A DNA stretch of 64,000 bases, taken from the NCBI GenBank assembly GCA_046566065.1, contig JBKHXK010000013.1, positions 1-64,000 of the forward strand. The letters are read 5' to 3'. The position numbers and the translations under genes were made by a program. Origin of the DNA: MB1-2 sp046566065. Its GTDB lineage: Bacteria > Actinomycetota > CADDZG01 > WHSQ01. Shown one piece after another: positions 24,297-33,156 of the stretch; the stretch's first letter is position 1, and each line of letters starts with the position of its first letter. The notes below the pieces were generated by a model. It was not told the DNA's origin. It saw nothing but the letters and a program-made list of their open reading frames with translations, and did not search any database.

Positions 24297-25192
24297 GGAG
24301 TCACCTGAGCGCGTTCCACATCCCGATGGATCACCTTCGCGGCGAACCCCTTGTCGCGGATGAAAGTGCCGATCTCCTCCGCCAGCACCACCGATCTATG
24401 ACGCCCGCCGGTGCAGCCCAACGCGATAGTCAGGTAGTGCCGGCCCTCGGTCTGGTAACCGGGTAGAAGGACGGCAAGCAGATCCCGGAAACGAGCCAGC
24501 ACTTGGTCGGTGACCTCGTGATCCAGCACGTAGTCACGGACGGCCTCATCCTGGCCGGTGAGCTCCCGCAGACCCTCGACCCAATGCGGGTTCGGCAGGA
24601 AGCGGACGTCCAGGACGAGATCGGCGTCGAGCGGAAGCCCGTGCTTGAAGCCGAACGAGATGACGGTCGTCTTCAGACCCTCAGCGGGGGTCCCTCCTTC
24701 GAAGTAGGCGCCCAGCTTGTTGCGCAGTTCCCTCACCGAGAGGTCGGAGGTATCGATGATGAGGTCGGCTCCCTCGCGGAACCGAGCCATCAGCTCCCGC
24801 TCTCGCGCGATTCCCACGGCGACCCTGTCGTCGACCGCGAGCGGGTGACGGCGTCGGGTGGCGTCGAACCGTCTCACGAGGATCTCGTCGTCGGCTTCGA
24901 AGAAGACCAACCGGTAGTTGGCTACATCTCGTCTGACCTTCTGGAGCTCCTCCACCGCTTCGTCGAAGAACGTTCCGCCCCGCGCATCGATGACCAACGC
25001 GATCCTCGTGATGTCGTTGCCGGAGGCGAGGGCGAGCGTGAGCATCTTGCGGATCAGGGCCGGTGGAAGGTTGTCGATCACGAACCAGCCCAGGTCCTCG
25101 AGGGCTTTGGCCGCTTCCGAGCGCCCGGCTCCCGAAAGACCCGTCAGCACGGTGACCTCGACGTGTCTCGTAGCCCGCCTCGACAGGCTCAT
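24293..25192 (-). CDS. rapZ: RapZ/YvcJ-family nucleotide-binding RNase adapter
   Basis: A 299-residue P-loop ATPase/GTPase of the RapZ family. It has the Walker A motif VLTGLSGAGRSEAAKALEDL, FVIDNLPPALI, the DIIDTSDLS-type segment, and the C-terminal domain with DVRFLPNPHWVEGLRELTGQ and ALGCTGGRHRSVVLAEEI. In E. coli RapZ directs RNase E to GlmZ; in actinobacteria the role is less defined. The start overlaps the uvrC stop (ATGA) and the end overlaps yvcK. Confidence 0.94.
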   Translation of the reverse strand: MSLSRRATRHVEVTVLTGLSGAGRSEAAKALEDLGWFVIDNLPPALIRKMLTLALASGNDITRIALVIDARGGTFFDEAVEELQKVRRDVANYRLVFFEADDEILVRRFDATRRRHPLAVDDRVAVGIARERELMARFREGADLIIDTSDLSVRELRNKLGAYFEGGTPAEGLKTTVISFGFKHGLPLDADLVLDVRFLPNPHWVEGLRELTGQDEAVRDYVLDHEVTDQVLARFRDLLAVLLPGYQTEGRHYLTIALGCTGGRHRSVVLAEEIGTFIRDKGFAAKVIHRDVERAQVTP

Positions 25193-27057
25193 GACGCTCT
25201 CCTCGCTTCGTCGCCTCGCAAGGCTTCGTGTACCGCCTCAGCCACCGCTTTCGGGAGCCGGGGCACGGCCTTCAGTTCCTCAAGCGATGCCTCACGCACC
25301 CGTTTCACAGAGCCGAAGTGCTTGAGCAGCTGCTTGCGGCGGGTGTCGCCCAGCCCGGGGATGCCGTCGAGTGCCGAGCGGGTCATCCGCTTCCCTCGCT
25401 TCAGACGGTGGTAGGTGAGCGCGAAGCGGTGAGCTTCGTCTCGGATCTGCTGCAGGAGGTAAAGGGCGTCGGCTCCGCGCGGGATGACGATGGGATCCGG
25501 ACGCCCGGGCACGAACACCTCCTCCATCCGCTTAGCGAGAGAGATGACCGTGACCCCTTGGACCCCGAGTTCGTCCATGACCTCCGCCGCTCTGTTGAGC
25601 TGACCCTTGCCCCCGTCGATCACGACCAGATTGGGTGGATAGGCGAACCGCCGCGAGCGCTCGTTCGACCCGTCCTCCTCGAGGAAGCGTGCGAAACGTC
25701 TCCGGATCACCTCGCCCATCATGGCCACATCGTCCGGCCCCGTGGTCCATCTGATAGCGAAGCGGCGGTAGTCCGACCGCTTCGGCAGTCCGTCTTCGAA
25801 CACGACCATCGAGCCGACGGCCTCGCTCGGACCGGTGTTGGAGATGTCGAAGCACTCGATCCGCAGTGGTGCTTCGCCCATCCCGATGTAGCTCTGGAGC
25901 TCGTTCAACTGGCGGGTACGGGCCGCGAAGTCACTGGACCGCTTCAAGCGATGGCGGGCGAAATCCTGACGAGCGTTCTCGGTCACGGTTTCGAGGAGGG
26001 CGCGTTTCTCACCCCGTTGCGGGACCTTCACCTTGACGGGGCCCCCACGCAACTCGCCCAACCAGCGTTCGATCAGTCCCGTCTCGCTGGGCTCTGCAGG
26101 AACGAGGACCTGCCTCGGCACCTCTTGATCCGCGTAGATCCGCGCCAGGAACTTCGAGATCAACTCGTCCTGTTGCAGGTCCTCCACCTTGTCGACGATG
26201 TAACCCTTGCGGCCCGTGACCCGGCCCCCTCGTACGAAGAACACCTGGAAGGCGGCTTCCAGCTCGTCCTCGGCGAGTCCGATCACGTCCATATCTTCAG
26301 CGCGCGACGACGCCATCTGCTGGCGTTCGATGACCTTGCTGACGTTCGTCAGCTGATCGCGCAGCTTGGCGGCAACCTCGTACTGCTGTGCCGAGGCCGC
26401 CTCCTTCATGGCCTTCTCTAGACGGTCGACGACCGGTTTCGTCTCCCCGCCGAGGAAATCGCACATCTCCAGCGCTATCTCGCGGTGTCGCTCGGGAGTC
26501 ACCGCCTCGACGCACGGGCCCGCGCACCGCTCGATATCGAAGAGGAGGCACGGCCTGTTGCGACGCCGGCACCGGTCGAAGACGCCCTGCGAGCAGGTCC
26601 GCATCGGAAAGGTTCTGAGAAGCAGATCCAGGGTGTCGCGTATCGCGTACGCGTGCGCGAACGGCCCGTAGTAGCGGACGCCTTTCCGTTTCGTGCCGCG
26701 CATGACACGCGCGCGGGGGTATTCCTCATCGAGCGTGATCGCCAGGTACGGGTAGCTCTTGTCGTCGCGATAACGGACGTTGTACCGAGGCCGGTACTGC
26801 TTGATCAGATTGACCTCGAGGTGGAGGGCCTCGACCTCGTTGTCCGTGACGATCCACTCCACCTCGGTTGCGGCACTCACCATCGCACTGGTTCGGGGAT
26901 GAAGGTCCGAGGCGAAGTAGTTGGACAGTCGGCTCCGGAGAGATTTCGCCTTGCCGACGTAGATCGGGCGGTCGTCCTTGTCCCGGAAGACGTAGACGCC
27001 TGGCCTGGTGGGGATCGAGCCCGCCTCTGGGCGAGCTATACGGGTTCGGGAGGGCAC
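25189..27057 (-). CDS. uvrC: Excinuclease ABC subunit C
   Basis: A 622-residue UvrC that makes both incisions in nucleotide excision repair. An N-terminal GIY-YIG nuclease (RPGVYVFRDKDDRPIYVGKA) is followed by the Cys-rich stretch near residues 145-175, the UVR motif (LEKAMKEAASAQQYEVAAKL), an RNase H-like domain (IECFDISNTGPSEAVGSMVV; NLVVIDGGKGQLN) and C-terminal helix-hairpin-helix motifs (LDGIPGLGDTRRKQLLKHFG). The GTG at 27057 places the GIY domain close to the N-terminus; the frame extending to 27252 overlaps the preceding mce gene and is non-homologous. No LexA-type box was seen upstream. Confidence 0.95.
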   Translation of the reverse strand: MPSRTRIARPEAGSIPTRPGVYVFRDKDDRPIYVGKAKSLRSRLSNYFASDLHPRTSAMVSAATEVEWIVTDNEVEALHLEVNLIKQYRPRYNVRYRDDKSYPYLAITLDEEYPRARVMRGTKRKGVRYYGPFAHAYAIRDTLDLLLRTFPMRTCSQGVFDRCRRRNRPCLLFDIERCAGPCVEAVTPERHREIALEMCDFLGGETKPVVDRLEKAMKEAASAQQYEVAAKLRDQLTNVSKVIERQQMASSRAEDMDVIGLAEDELEAAFQVFFVRGGRVTGRKGYIVDKVEDLQQDELISKFLARIYADQEVPRQVLVPAEPSETGLIERWLGELRGGPVKVKVPQRGEKRALLETVTENARQDFARHRLKRSSDFAARTRQLNELQSYIGMGEAPLRIECFDISNTGPSEAVGSMVVFEDGLPKRSDYRRFAIRWTTGPDDVAMMGEVIRRRFARFLEEDGSNERSRRFAYPPNLVVIDGGKGQLNRAAEVMDELGVQGVTVISLAKRMEEVFVPGRPDPIVIPRGADALYLLQQIRDEAHRFALTYHRLKRGKRMTRSALDGIPGLGDTRRKQLLKHFGSVKRVREASLEELKAVPRLPKAVAEAVHEALRGDEARRAS

Positions 27058-27094
27058 GCCTCCATTGTCCCGCGCCCGGGTGGGCCCGGCTTGC

Positions 27095-28780
27095 CTAGGG
27101 CGCAGCAGACCCGATGTCTGCTTCGCCGTCGACCTCGAGCTCCACGCTCCCGGGAGAGGCCTCTTCGGGATCGGGATGGTGGTCCAGCTCGGTCCCCACC
27201 ACGAACAACGGCCCGCCGGGCAGGTAGAGCAACGGGTCGACGGGGATCCCATCGACCACTATCTCGAAGTGGAGATGGTCGCCGAAGCAGTGACCGCTGC
27301 ACCCGACGGCCCCCAGGGTCTGGCCCTTCGTCACCTCCTGGCCGAGCGTCACGTCGAAGGCACTGAGGTGGGCGTAAAGGGTGCGGACGCCGTCCCCGTG
27401 GTCGACCACCACGGCGTTGCCGTAGCCGCCGTAGGGCGCGGCCAGCACGACCCGTCCGGTGGCGGATGCGACCACTGGGTCACCGGTGACGCCATCGATG
27501 TCGATGCCCTCGTGAGAACGCCCCCACCGGGGGCCGAACCCCGAGGTGACGGCCCCGTCGAGAGGCCACATGAAACCCGGACCATCCACGATCGCTGCGG
27601 GAACAGCGCCGGTAGCTGCAGCGATCGTCACCTCTTCCGCCTGGTACCTGTCCATGGCCGCCAAGAACGACGTTTCGGCCGTGGTGGCACCCTCATCGGG
27701 CTCGACGCACTTTCCCTCCGTGGGAACGTCGCGACGGTCCCGGACGAAGTAGTGACGGTCGTACTCGGGTGGAAGCTCGTACTTACACGGCCAGGTGGCC
27801 TCGACGTTGTCGTAGACCAAGCCAACGCGGATCCGATAGAACTCTCTTCCGTCGGGCGACCTCCAGGGGACGGACGCGTCCTCGATCGCTCTAAGGAACT
27901 GGGGCGTGTACTCGAGCGATTTAAGGACCTCTTCCTTCTCCCGCAACTGGTACTCCACGAGATCGGCTAGGGAGGAGATGCCGTCGTGCAGCGCTCCACC
28001 GTGTCGCGCCAGCAGGTCGATCCCCTCGCGCGCGAGGCGGTCGTTGGTCTGAAGTAGCCGGGACAGTTCTTCCGGCTCGTCCCCCAGCCCGGCGAATACT
28101 CGATCGGCGGCCCGGATAGCGCGCGCGAACTCGTCCTTCGTAGCTAGGAACTCGCTATTGGCCCGGGTTGCGTTATCCAATAGACGCTGCTGCTCCGGCG
28201 CCACCGAGGCGAACGCATCGGAGAGGGTGCCCAAGGACTCGAGGATGACGGCGATGTCTTCCGCGCGCCCTTTGAGTCCTTCCGCGAGGTTCCCGATCAA
28301 CCTCTGGGTTGTCTCCGGGGGAACATCCGAGAGGACGCGGTCGAGCGAACTGAGCAATTCTTGGAAGTCGACCGGAAGACTGGTGCGTTCTCTCGCTATC
28401 ACGTCGCCGTCCTCGAGCTTGTCGGAGGAATCGGATAGGGGTGTCAGGTTGACGAACTGCTCCCCCACCGCGCTCTTGCTCTGAACGGTTACCGCAACGT
28501 CTTCCGGGATCCGCCCTCGCCATTCGGGCTCGATGTCCAATTCGACGTCCACGCCATCCGTGTTCAGAGACATACGTCCTACCTTGCCTATCAACACACC
28601 GCGATAGGTGACTTCCTGGTTGGTGAACACGCCCCCGGAGGTTGCGAGGTCCACGGTTACCCGGAACCTCTCCTCGAAGGCACCGCCGCCGACGAGACGA
28701 ACGATCACCCACCCCACGGTGAGCACGCCCAGTAATAGGACGGTGATGAGATTTATCAGGAGACGCGGATTGAGTTTCAT
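27095..28780 (-). CDS. Mce family protein fused to an M23 (LytM) peptidase domain
   Basis: A 561-residue protein, last of the six mce genes (MceF position). Its N-terminal half is a normal Mce/MlaD protein: one membrane helix (LLINLITVLLLGVLTVGWVI), the MCE domain (VTYRGVLIGKVGRMSLN; about residues 38-120), then a long helical tail. The C-terminal part (about residues 405-515) is an M23 zinc endopeptidase with the HxxxD metal site SHEGIDIDG and the HxH pair GDHLHFEIVVDG, so it looks active. One frame runs through both halves. The ATG at 28780 overlaps the previous gene (ATGA). Such a fusion suggests that the lipid-transfer machine also cuts peptidoglycan. I know of no Mce-M23 protein, so this architecture looks unusual. 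Confidence 0.9.
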   Translation of the reverse strand: MKLNPRLLINLITVLLLGVLTVGWVIVRLVGGGAFEERFRVTVDLATSGGVFTNQEVTYRGVLIGKVGRMSLNTDGVDVELDIEPEWRGRIPEDVAVTVQSKSAVGEQFVNLTPLSDSSDKLEDGDVIARERTSLPVDFQELLSSLDRVLSDVPPETTQRLIGNLAEGLKGRAEDIAVILESLGTLSDAFASVAPEQQRLLDNATRANSEFLATKDEFARAIRAADRVFAGLGDEPEELSRLLQTNDRLAREGIDLLARHGGALHDGISSLADLVEYQLREKEEVLKSLEYTPQFLRAIEDASVPWRSPDGREFYRIRVGLVYDNVEATWPCKYELPPEYDRHYFVRDRRDVPTEGKCVEPDEGATTAETSFLAAMDRYQAEEVTIAAATGAVPAAIVDGPGFMWPLDGAVTSGFGPRWGRSHEGIDIDGVTGDPVVASATGRVVLAAPYGGYGNAVVVDHGDGVRTLYAHLSAFDVTLGQEVTKGQTLGAVGCSGHCFGDHLHFEIVVDGIPVDPLLYLPGGPLFVVGTELDHHPDPEEASPGSVELEVDGEADIGSAAP

Positions 28781-29790
28781 GAGCCCTGTCCCGGGACGTC
28801 GCCCTTCTCGCCCTTGCTGTTGCACTCGGCCAAGGCCTCGCAGATGACCGCCTCGACCTGGATGTAGTCGCCTGCCCCGTTGCCACCAGGCCCCCCGCCG
28901 AGGCTCTTCGGGAATAGCTCCAGGAAGGTGCTGAGTTGCACGATGTCGGTGCTCAACTCGCCGGAAGCCCCGGCCAGGCTTCGGAAGATCGGACGCAAGG
29001 CTTTGAACTGGCGATCGATGCTCTTCTCATGACGCGCGAGGAAGTCCGAGCTGACCGAACCGAACCGGCGGAGTGAGCTGAACAAGCGACCGAGCTCACT
29101 CCCTTGCTCCGACAACAAGGCGTTGGCCGTGTCAAGTGAATCCAAGAAGGAGTCGAGCGTCTCCTGGTTATCGGCGATGGTTCCGGTCGCGGAGCCGAGT
29201 GAATCGATCGCGGCTCCGATGTCGAGGCGCCGGGCCGCCAGCACGGAGGTGAAGTGCTCTAGCTCCTCCAGAGTGCTGCCGAACTCGGCACCGCGATCCT
29301 CGAGGATGACCGCCTGCGCATGGGTGAATCGGTTCAGGTCCTCCAGGCCTCCGCCGCCGACGAAGCCCGAAAGGTCCGAGAGGAAGGTCTCGATGTCGAC
29401 CCTGCGGTCGGTTCGCTCTACCGGAACCGTGACCTGTTCCTGTCCTACATAGGGCCCGCCCTCAGATGTTGGGATCAGTTGGATGAATTGCTCGCCGAGG
29501 AGCGAGGTTTGCCGGACCACCGCGGTGAGCCCGGCGGCGGGGATCCGGCCTTCGGAGCCGACGTCGATCTCGACCCGGGCAGACATGTCTCCGCCTCTGG
29601 TCACAAGTTCGATCGAGCGAACGCGGCCGATCTCCACGTCGTTCACCTGCACCTGCGCACCATTCACGAGATCGCCTACCTCTTCGAAGTAGGCGATGAC
29701 GTCGGCCTCGTTGGAGGAACCCGTCCACGCGCAAGACGAGAGCATCACGGCCGAGGCGAGCGCCAAGCAAGTGAGGGGGATCCTTCTCAC
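28777..29790 (-). CDS. Mce family lipoprotein (MceE position)
   Basis: A 337-residue Mce protein, fifth in the operon. The N-terminus is a lipoprotein signal (LALASAVMLSSCAW, lipobox LSSC), as in the MceE/Lpr proteins of mycobacteria. The MCE domain has VNGAQVQVNDVEIGRVRSIE, and helical segments follow (SLDTANALLSEQGSELGRLF). A Gly-rich C-terminus ends GDVPGQGS. It would form one subunit of a hexameric Mce channel in the envelope that carries lipids or sterols. It overlaps both neighbours by four bases. Confidence 0.92.
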   Translation of the reverse strand: MRRIPLTCLALASAVMLSSCAWTGSSNEADVIAYFEEVGDLVNGAQVQVNDVEIGRVRSIELVTRGGDMSARVEIDVGSEGRIPAAGLTAVVRQTSLLGEQFIQLIPTSEGGPYVGQEQVTVPVERTDRRVDIETFLSDLSGFVGGGGLEDLNRFTHAQAVILEDRGAEFGSTLEELEHFTSVLAARRLDIGAAIDSLGSATGTIADNQETLDSFLDSLDTANALLSEQGSELGRLFSSLRRFGSVSSDFLARHEKSIDRQFKALRPIFRSLAGASGELSTDIVQLSTFLELFPKSLGGGPGGNGAGDYIQVEAVICEALAECNSKGEKGDVPGQGS

Positions 29791-31079
29791 GGCAGCTCAC
29801 CCGCCACTCCCTCGGCGAGCCATCTCCCCAGCATCTCCTTGAAGCGGCTCTCTCCTACCTCCGCGATCAGCTCCTGTACGCGTGCGGTCACGGCAGGGGT
29901 AGCCGCCGGCAGCTCCTGGATGTTGGTGCAGAGTGGGATCAGCTGGCGGAGCAGGAAGGCTAGATGCGGGTCGTACTCGTCTGGGATGTAAGACAGCATC
30001 GTGTCCATCACGTCGTTGATGTCGGCCTCTGGAAGGATCGCCAACAGCACCTCGGTCGTGACCTCGATCCGCTCACAAGTGATCGTGTCGCGGCTGTCCA
30101 ACCGGTAGTTGTAGGCGGACTCGGGCGTTCCCGGAGCAGCCTGACGACCCGAATAGGCGAACAGACCGCGGCCTTGCCGATCTGTTGCTCCCAGAGCTTG
30201 TGAGATCACATTCGACCAACGGATGCCCTCCGTGAGCTCGTCCTGATGGCGCAGCACCACGCGCAGCACCTTCGCCAGTCGGCCGAACGACTCGCCCAGA
30301 GATCCGCCGCTCTCTTCGATCAACCCCGACGCCTCACCGGCAAGAAGCGAGAGGTTCTCGAGTGTGCCCTCGAGGTTCTCCTGGTCGTCGAGCAGGGCCT
30401 CGGCAACAAGAGCGAAACGCTCGTTGACGATCCCGATCTCGCTCGAGCGGTTGGCGAGAGCGACGAACAGCCTGTCGACGTTTCGGATCAAGCCTGTGAT
30501 GTCTGATTCAGAACGCGCCAGGTTCCCCAGCACCGCAGCCGATCCTGAGAGCGTGTCGGCCAGCGACCGGCTCCGTCCGGCAAGGGCTTCATCCAAGCTC
30601 ACTATCAAGCGCGCCATCGGGCCGCGCCGCTGACCTGGTCTCGGCTCCAGCGCGGAGAGCAAACCCTCGAGCTGTGTGAGGACATCGTCGAGCTCGGCCG
30701 GGATCGCCGTCCTCTCGAGCGAGATGTGATCACCGTCTTCCATGATCGGTCCGGACTCGTAGGCAGGGAAGAGTTGGACGTAGCGGTCGGCGATGACGGT
30801 GATCGGGATGACGGACAACGTTGCGTCTGCGGGCACCTTGACGGACCGCTGGATCTCCATGGTCAGGCGCACGCCATCCGTGGAGGGCTCCACATCGATG
30901 ATCTCCCCGACCTCGACGCCACGAACCGTGACACGGCCCCCTTCGAAGAGGTTCGGAGCTTGCTCGACGTCCGCCGTCAGCGTGTAGGTCGCTTCCTCAG
31001 GCTGTATCGAGCGATATCCGAGCACAGCCGCGGAAAGGACGGCGAGGGTCACGGCTGCTGCGACGATCCGGCCGTTCAA
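29787..31079 (-). CDS. Mce family protein (MceD position)
   Basis: A 430-residue Mce protein, fourth in the operon. One N-terminal membrane helix (VAAAVTLAVLSAAVLGYRSI) precedes the MCE domain (LFEGGRVTVRGVEVGEIIDV, with SVIPITVIADRYVQLFP). A long alpha-helical region follows, typical of the needle-like Mce assemblies. A C-terminal region with a Cys pair (TCERIEV, PLCTNI) may be disulfide-bonded outside the membrane. Four-base overlaps on both sides show tight translational coupling within the six-gene set. Confidence 0.92.
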   Translation of the reverse strand: MNGRIVAAAVTLAVLSAAVLGYRSIQPEEATYTLTADVEQAPNLFEGGRVTVRGVEVGEIIDVEPSTDGVRLTMEIQRSVKVPADATLSVIPITVIADRYVQLFPAYESGPIMEDGDHISLERTAIPAELDDVLTQLEGLLSALEPRPGQRRGPMARLIVSLDEALAGRSRSLADTLSGSAAVLGNLARSESDITGLIRNVDRLFVALANRSSEIGIVNERFALVAEALLDDQENLEGTLENLSLLAGEASGLIEESGGSLGESFGRLAKVLRVVLRHQDELTEGIRWSNVISQALGATDRQGRGLFAYSGRQAAPGTPESAYNYRLDSRDTITCERIEVTTEVLLAILPEADINDVMDTMLSYIPDEYDPHLAFLLRQLIPLCTNIQELPAATPAVTARVQELIAEVGESRFKEMLGRWLAEGVAGELP

Positions 31080-32167
31080 CGCACACCCGCCGCGGGACTC
31101 GGGATCGGCTGGACGTTGTGCTGCGGCACCTTCGGGTCCTCTGGCGTGCCTTCTGGCATACAGGTGTCGGCGGTGGTGGCGGCGCAGACGTGACCCTCAG
31201 CGAAGCGGCCGAAGGAAAGAGGCCGCGCGAACATGCGTTGAGCGATGCCGAGCTCGTCGAGCGCCTCTTCGATGGTGGCCAGTTCCGCCTCGGCCGTCAG
31301 CAGGATGGAATTCAGGTCGCGGCTGCCGAGTTGGATCGAACCTCGAGCCACTCTGATGAGGAGACCCAGGTTCTCGGCCAGATCGTTGGTAGCGGCGAGC
31401 AACGACGAGATGTCGGCGCGGCGGTCTGCCAAGGTGCCGAGAACCTCGGCAGACCGGGACAGGATGCCTTCGATGCTCTCGTCCGAGGAGGCGAGGGTGG
31501 CGGTTGCCTTCTCGGCGCTCCGTAGGACGCGCGAGATGTGGTCGCCCTTGTCGTCCAGGACCTCACCGGCCGCTGCGAGACTGACCAGAGCGCGCCGCAG
31601 TTCCTCCTTCGACGCTCCGAACGTCTGCCCCAGGACCGAGATCATCCGACGGAGGGCTCGCTTATCGATGTCTTCGAGCACCGCCGTCCCCTCGGTAGCC
31701 GCCTCATGGATCTCGAACGGCACCTCGGTCTGAGCGATAGGGATCACATCTCCGTCTGCCAGGTAACCCGCCGTGGAGCCGGATGGATCCCCACCTTCGG
31801 CCGCCGCGGCGACGAACGAAGGCGGCAGTCGGAGGTCGATCAGCTTCTGGCCGAGGAGGGTCTTCAGCTTCACGACGACCTTCGTCTCTTGGGGGATCTG
31901 GATGTCGGAGGAGATCTCCATCTCGATCCGGGCGGCCGAGTCCGTAAGGGTCACCCCCTTCACCTGGCCCACACGGACACCGGCGACCCGCACCTCGTTC
32001 CCCTCCCGCACGCCAGCTGCGTCCGCGAGGTCGGCCGAGATGGAATAGACGCCTCTTAGACCCTCGAACCGGTTGATAGAGAAGGCTCCGGACACGGCAG
32101 CGGCCAGTACCAGGATCGAAACGCTGCCCACGAGCCACGGTCGTCGCTCTCGGAAGGAGACGGTCAC
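31076..32167 (-). CDS. Mce family protein (MceC position)
   Basis: A 363-residue Mce protein, third in the operon, with a membrane helix (GSVSILVLAAAVSGAFSI) and the MCE domain GVREGNEVRVAGVRVGQVKG, with LKTLLGQKLIDLRL. A helical tail and a short C-terminus with two Cys follow (HVCAATTADTCMPEG). I chose the GTG at 32167, which overlaps the upstream stop as GTGA like the other junctions here; an ATG at 32188 is also possible and adds seven residues. Confidence 0.9.
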   Translation of the reverse strand: MTVSFRERRPWLVGSVSILVLAAAVSGAFSINRFEGLRGVYSISADLADAAGVREGNEVRVAGVRVGQVKGVTLTDSAARIEMEISSDIQIPQETKVVVKLKTLLGQKLIDLRLPPSFVAAAAEGGDPSGSTAGYLADGDVIPIAQTEVPFEIHEAATEGTAVLEDIDKRALRRMISVLGQTFGASKEELRRALVSLAAAGEVLDDKGDHISRVLRSAEKATATLASSDESIEGILSRSAEVLGTLADRRADISSLLAATNDLAENLGLLIRVARGSIQLGSRDLNSILLTAEAELATIEEALDELGIAQRMFARPLSFGRFAEGHVCAATTADTCMPEGTPEDPKVPQHNVQPIPSPAAGVR

Positions 32168-33156
32168 CGTTGCTGCCTCGATCCACATTCACCCGTGTCG
32201 TCCTTGCAGACGTGAACGAGATGGATCATCGGCCACTCGCCATAGCTGGTGACGCGCTCCACTGCGACCAGCATCTCTGGCAGGGCGCGGATCGCTTTCC
32301 GCAAGTGACGTCTCTTGTCGTTCACCGCGCCCAGGATCGTCGACAGGTCTTCGAGCTCTGCTTCGATGTTCTCGTCGTTCTCATCGATGACTCGCTGGAA
32401 ACGAGTTGCGGCGTCGTCGAGGGTCGTCAGCGCGACCGAAAGGTCCTCGCGGCTCGCGGACACTTGGCTGAAAAACTCGTCCATGTTGCTCAACGTGGCT
32501 CGGAGCTGCTGATCGCGGGCGGCGACGTCGTCTGTTACGACCGTCAGGTTGGTCAGGAGCGTGGAGAGCTCCTGATCGCGCGACGCGAGCACGTCGGCAA
32601 CGGATCCGAGATTAGACAGGATGCCCTCGACCTCGTCGGAGCGACCGCGCAGTGCTTCCACCACGGTTCGGGTGACGATGTTGATGTCCCGGCCGCTCGT
32701 GGAGCGGATCAGTGGCCGGAGCCCGTTGAACAGCGCGGTCAGATCGAAAGCCGGCTCCGTGTCCTCGAGGGCGATCTCATCGCCGGCCCGCAACAACTCC
32801 TCGGAGGACCCGCCTCTATCGGTCAGGTTGATCATCCGTTGCCCCACCAGGTTCCGGAAGCGGATCTCCGCCCGAAGGTCCCGAGGAAGCTCGACGCCTT
32901 CATCGATCTCCATCGTGACCTTGGCGATGCCGTGCTCTACCTCGATCTGGTCAACGCGCCCTACGGTGACTCCCGCGGCTTTCACCACGTCGCCGTTCAG
33001 CAACCCGGTCGCATCGCTGAACTGAGCGGTAACCCGATAGGGAGAGGAGAAGAATCGCTGGTTGCCGATGACAGAAGCCAGCCAGACGGTCACCACGATA
33101 GTCACCGCCGTGAAGACGGAGAGCTTTACGGCGGTGAACCTGAAGCTTTCGGTCAC
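32164..33156 (-). CDS. Mce family protein (MceB position)
   Basis: A 330-residue Mce protein, second in the operon. The N-terminal helix (SVFTAVTIVVTVWLASVIG) and the MCE domain (GLLNGDVVKAAGVTVGRVDQ; IRFRNLVGQRMINL) are clear. The helical domain has repeated RDQELSTLLTNL and RDQQLRATLSNM segments. The C-terminal VHVCKDDTGECG resembles the MceB-type Cys-containing ending. Four-base overlaps link it to its neighbours. Confidence 0.92.
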   Translation of the reverse strand: MTESFRFTAVKLSVFTAVTIVVTVWLASVIGNQRFFSSPYRVTAQFSDATGLLNGDVVKAAGVTVGRVDQIEVEHGIAKVTMEIDEGVELPRDLRAEIRFRNLVGQRMINLTDRGGSSEELLRAGDEIALEDTEPAFDLTALFNGLRPLIRSTSGRDINIVTRTVVEALRGRSDEVEGILSNLGSVADVLASRDQELSTLLTNLTVVTDDVAARDQQLRATLSNMDEFFSQVSASREDLSVALTTLDDAATRFQRVIDENDENIEAELEDLSTILGAVNDKRRHLRKAIRALPEMLVAVERVTSYGEWPMIHLVHVCKDDTGECGSRQQR

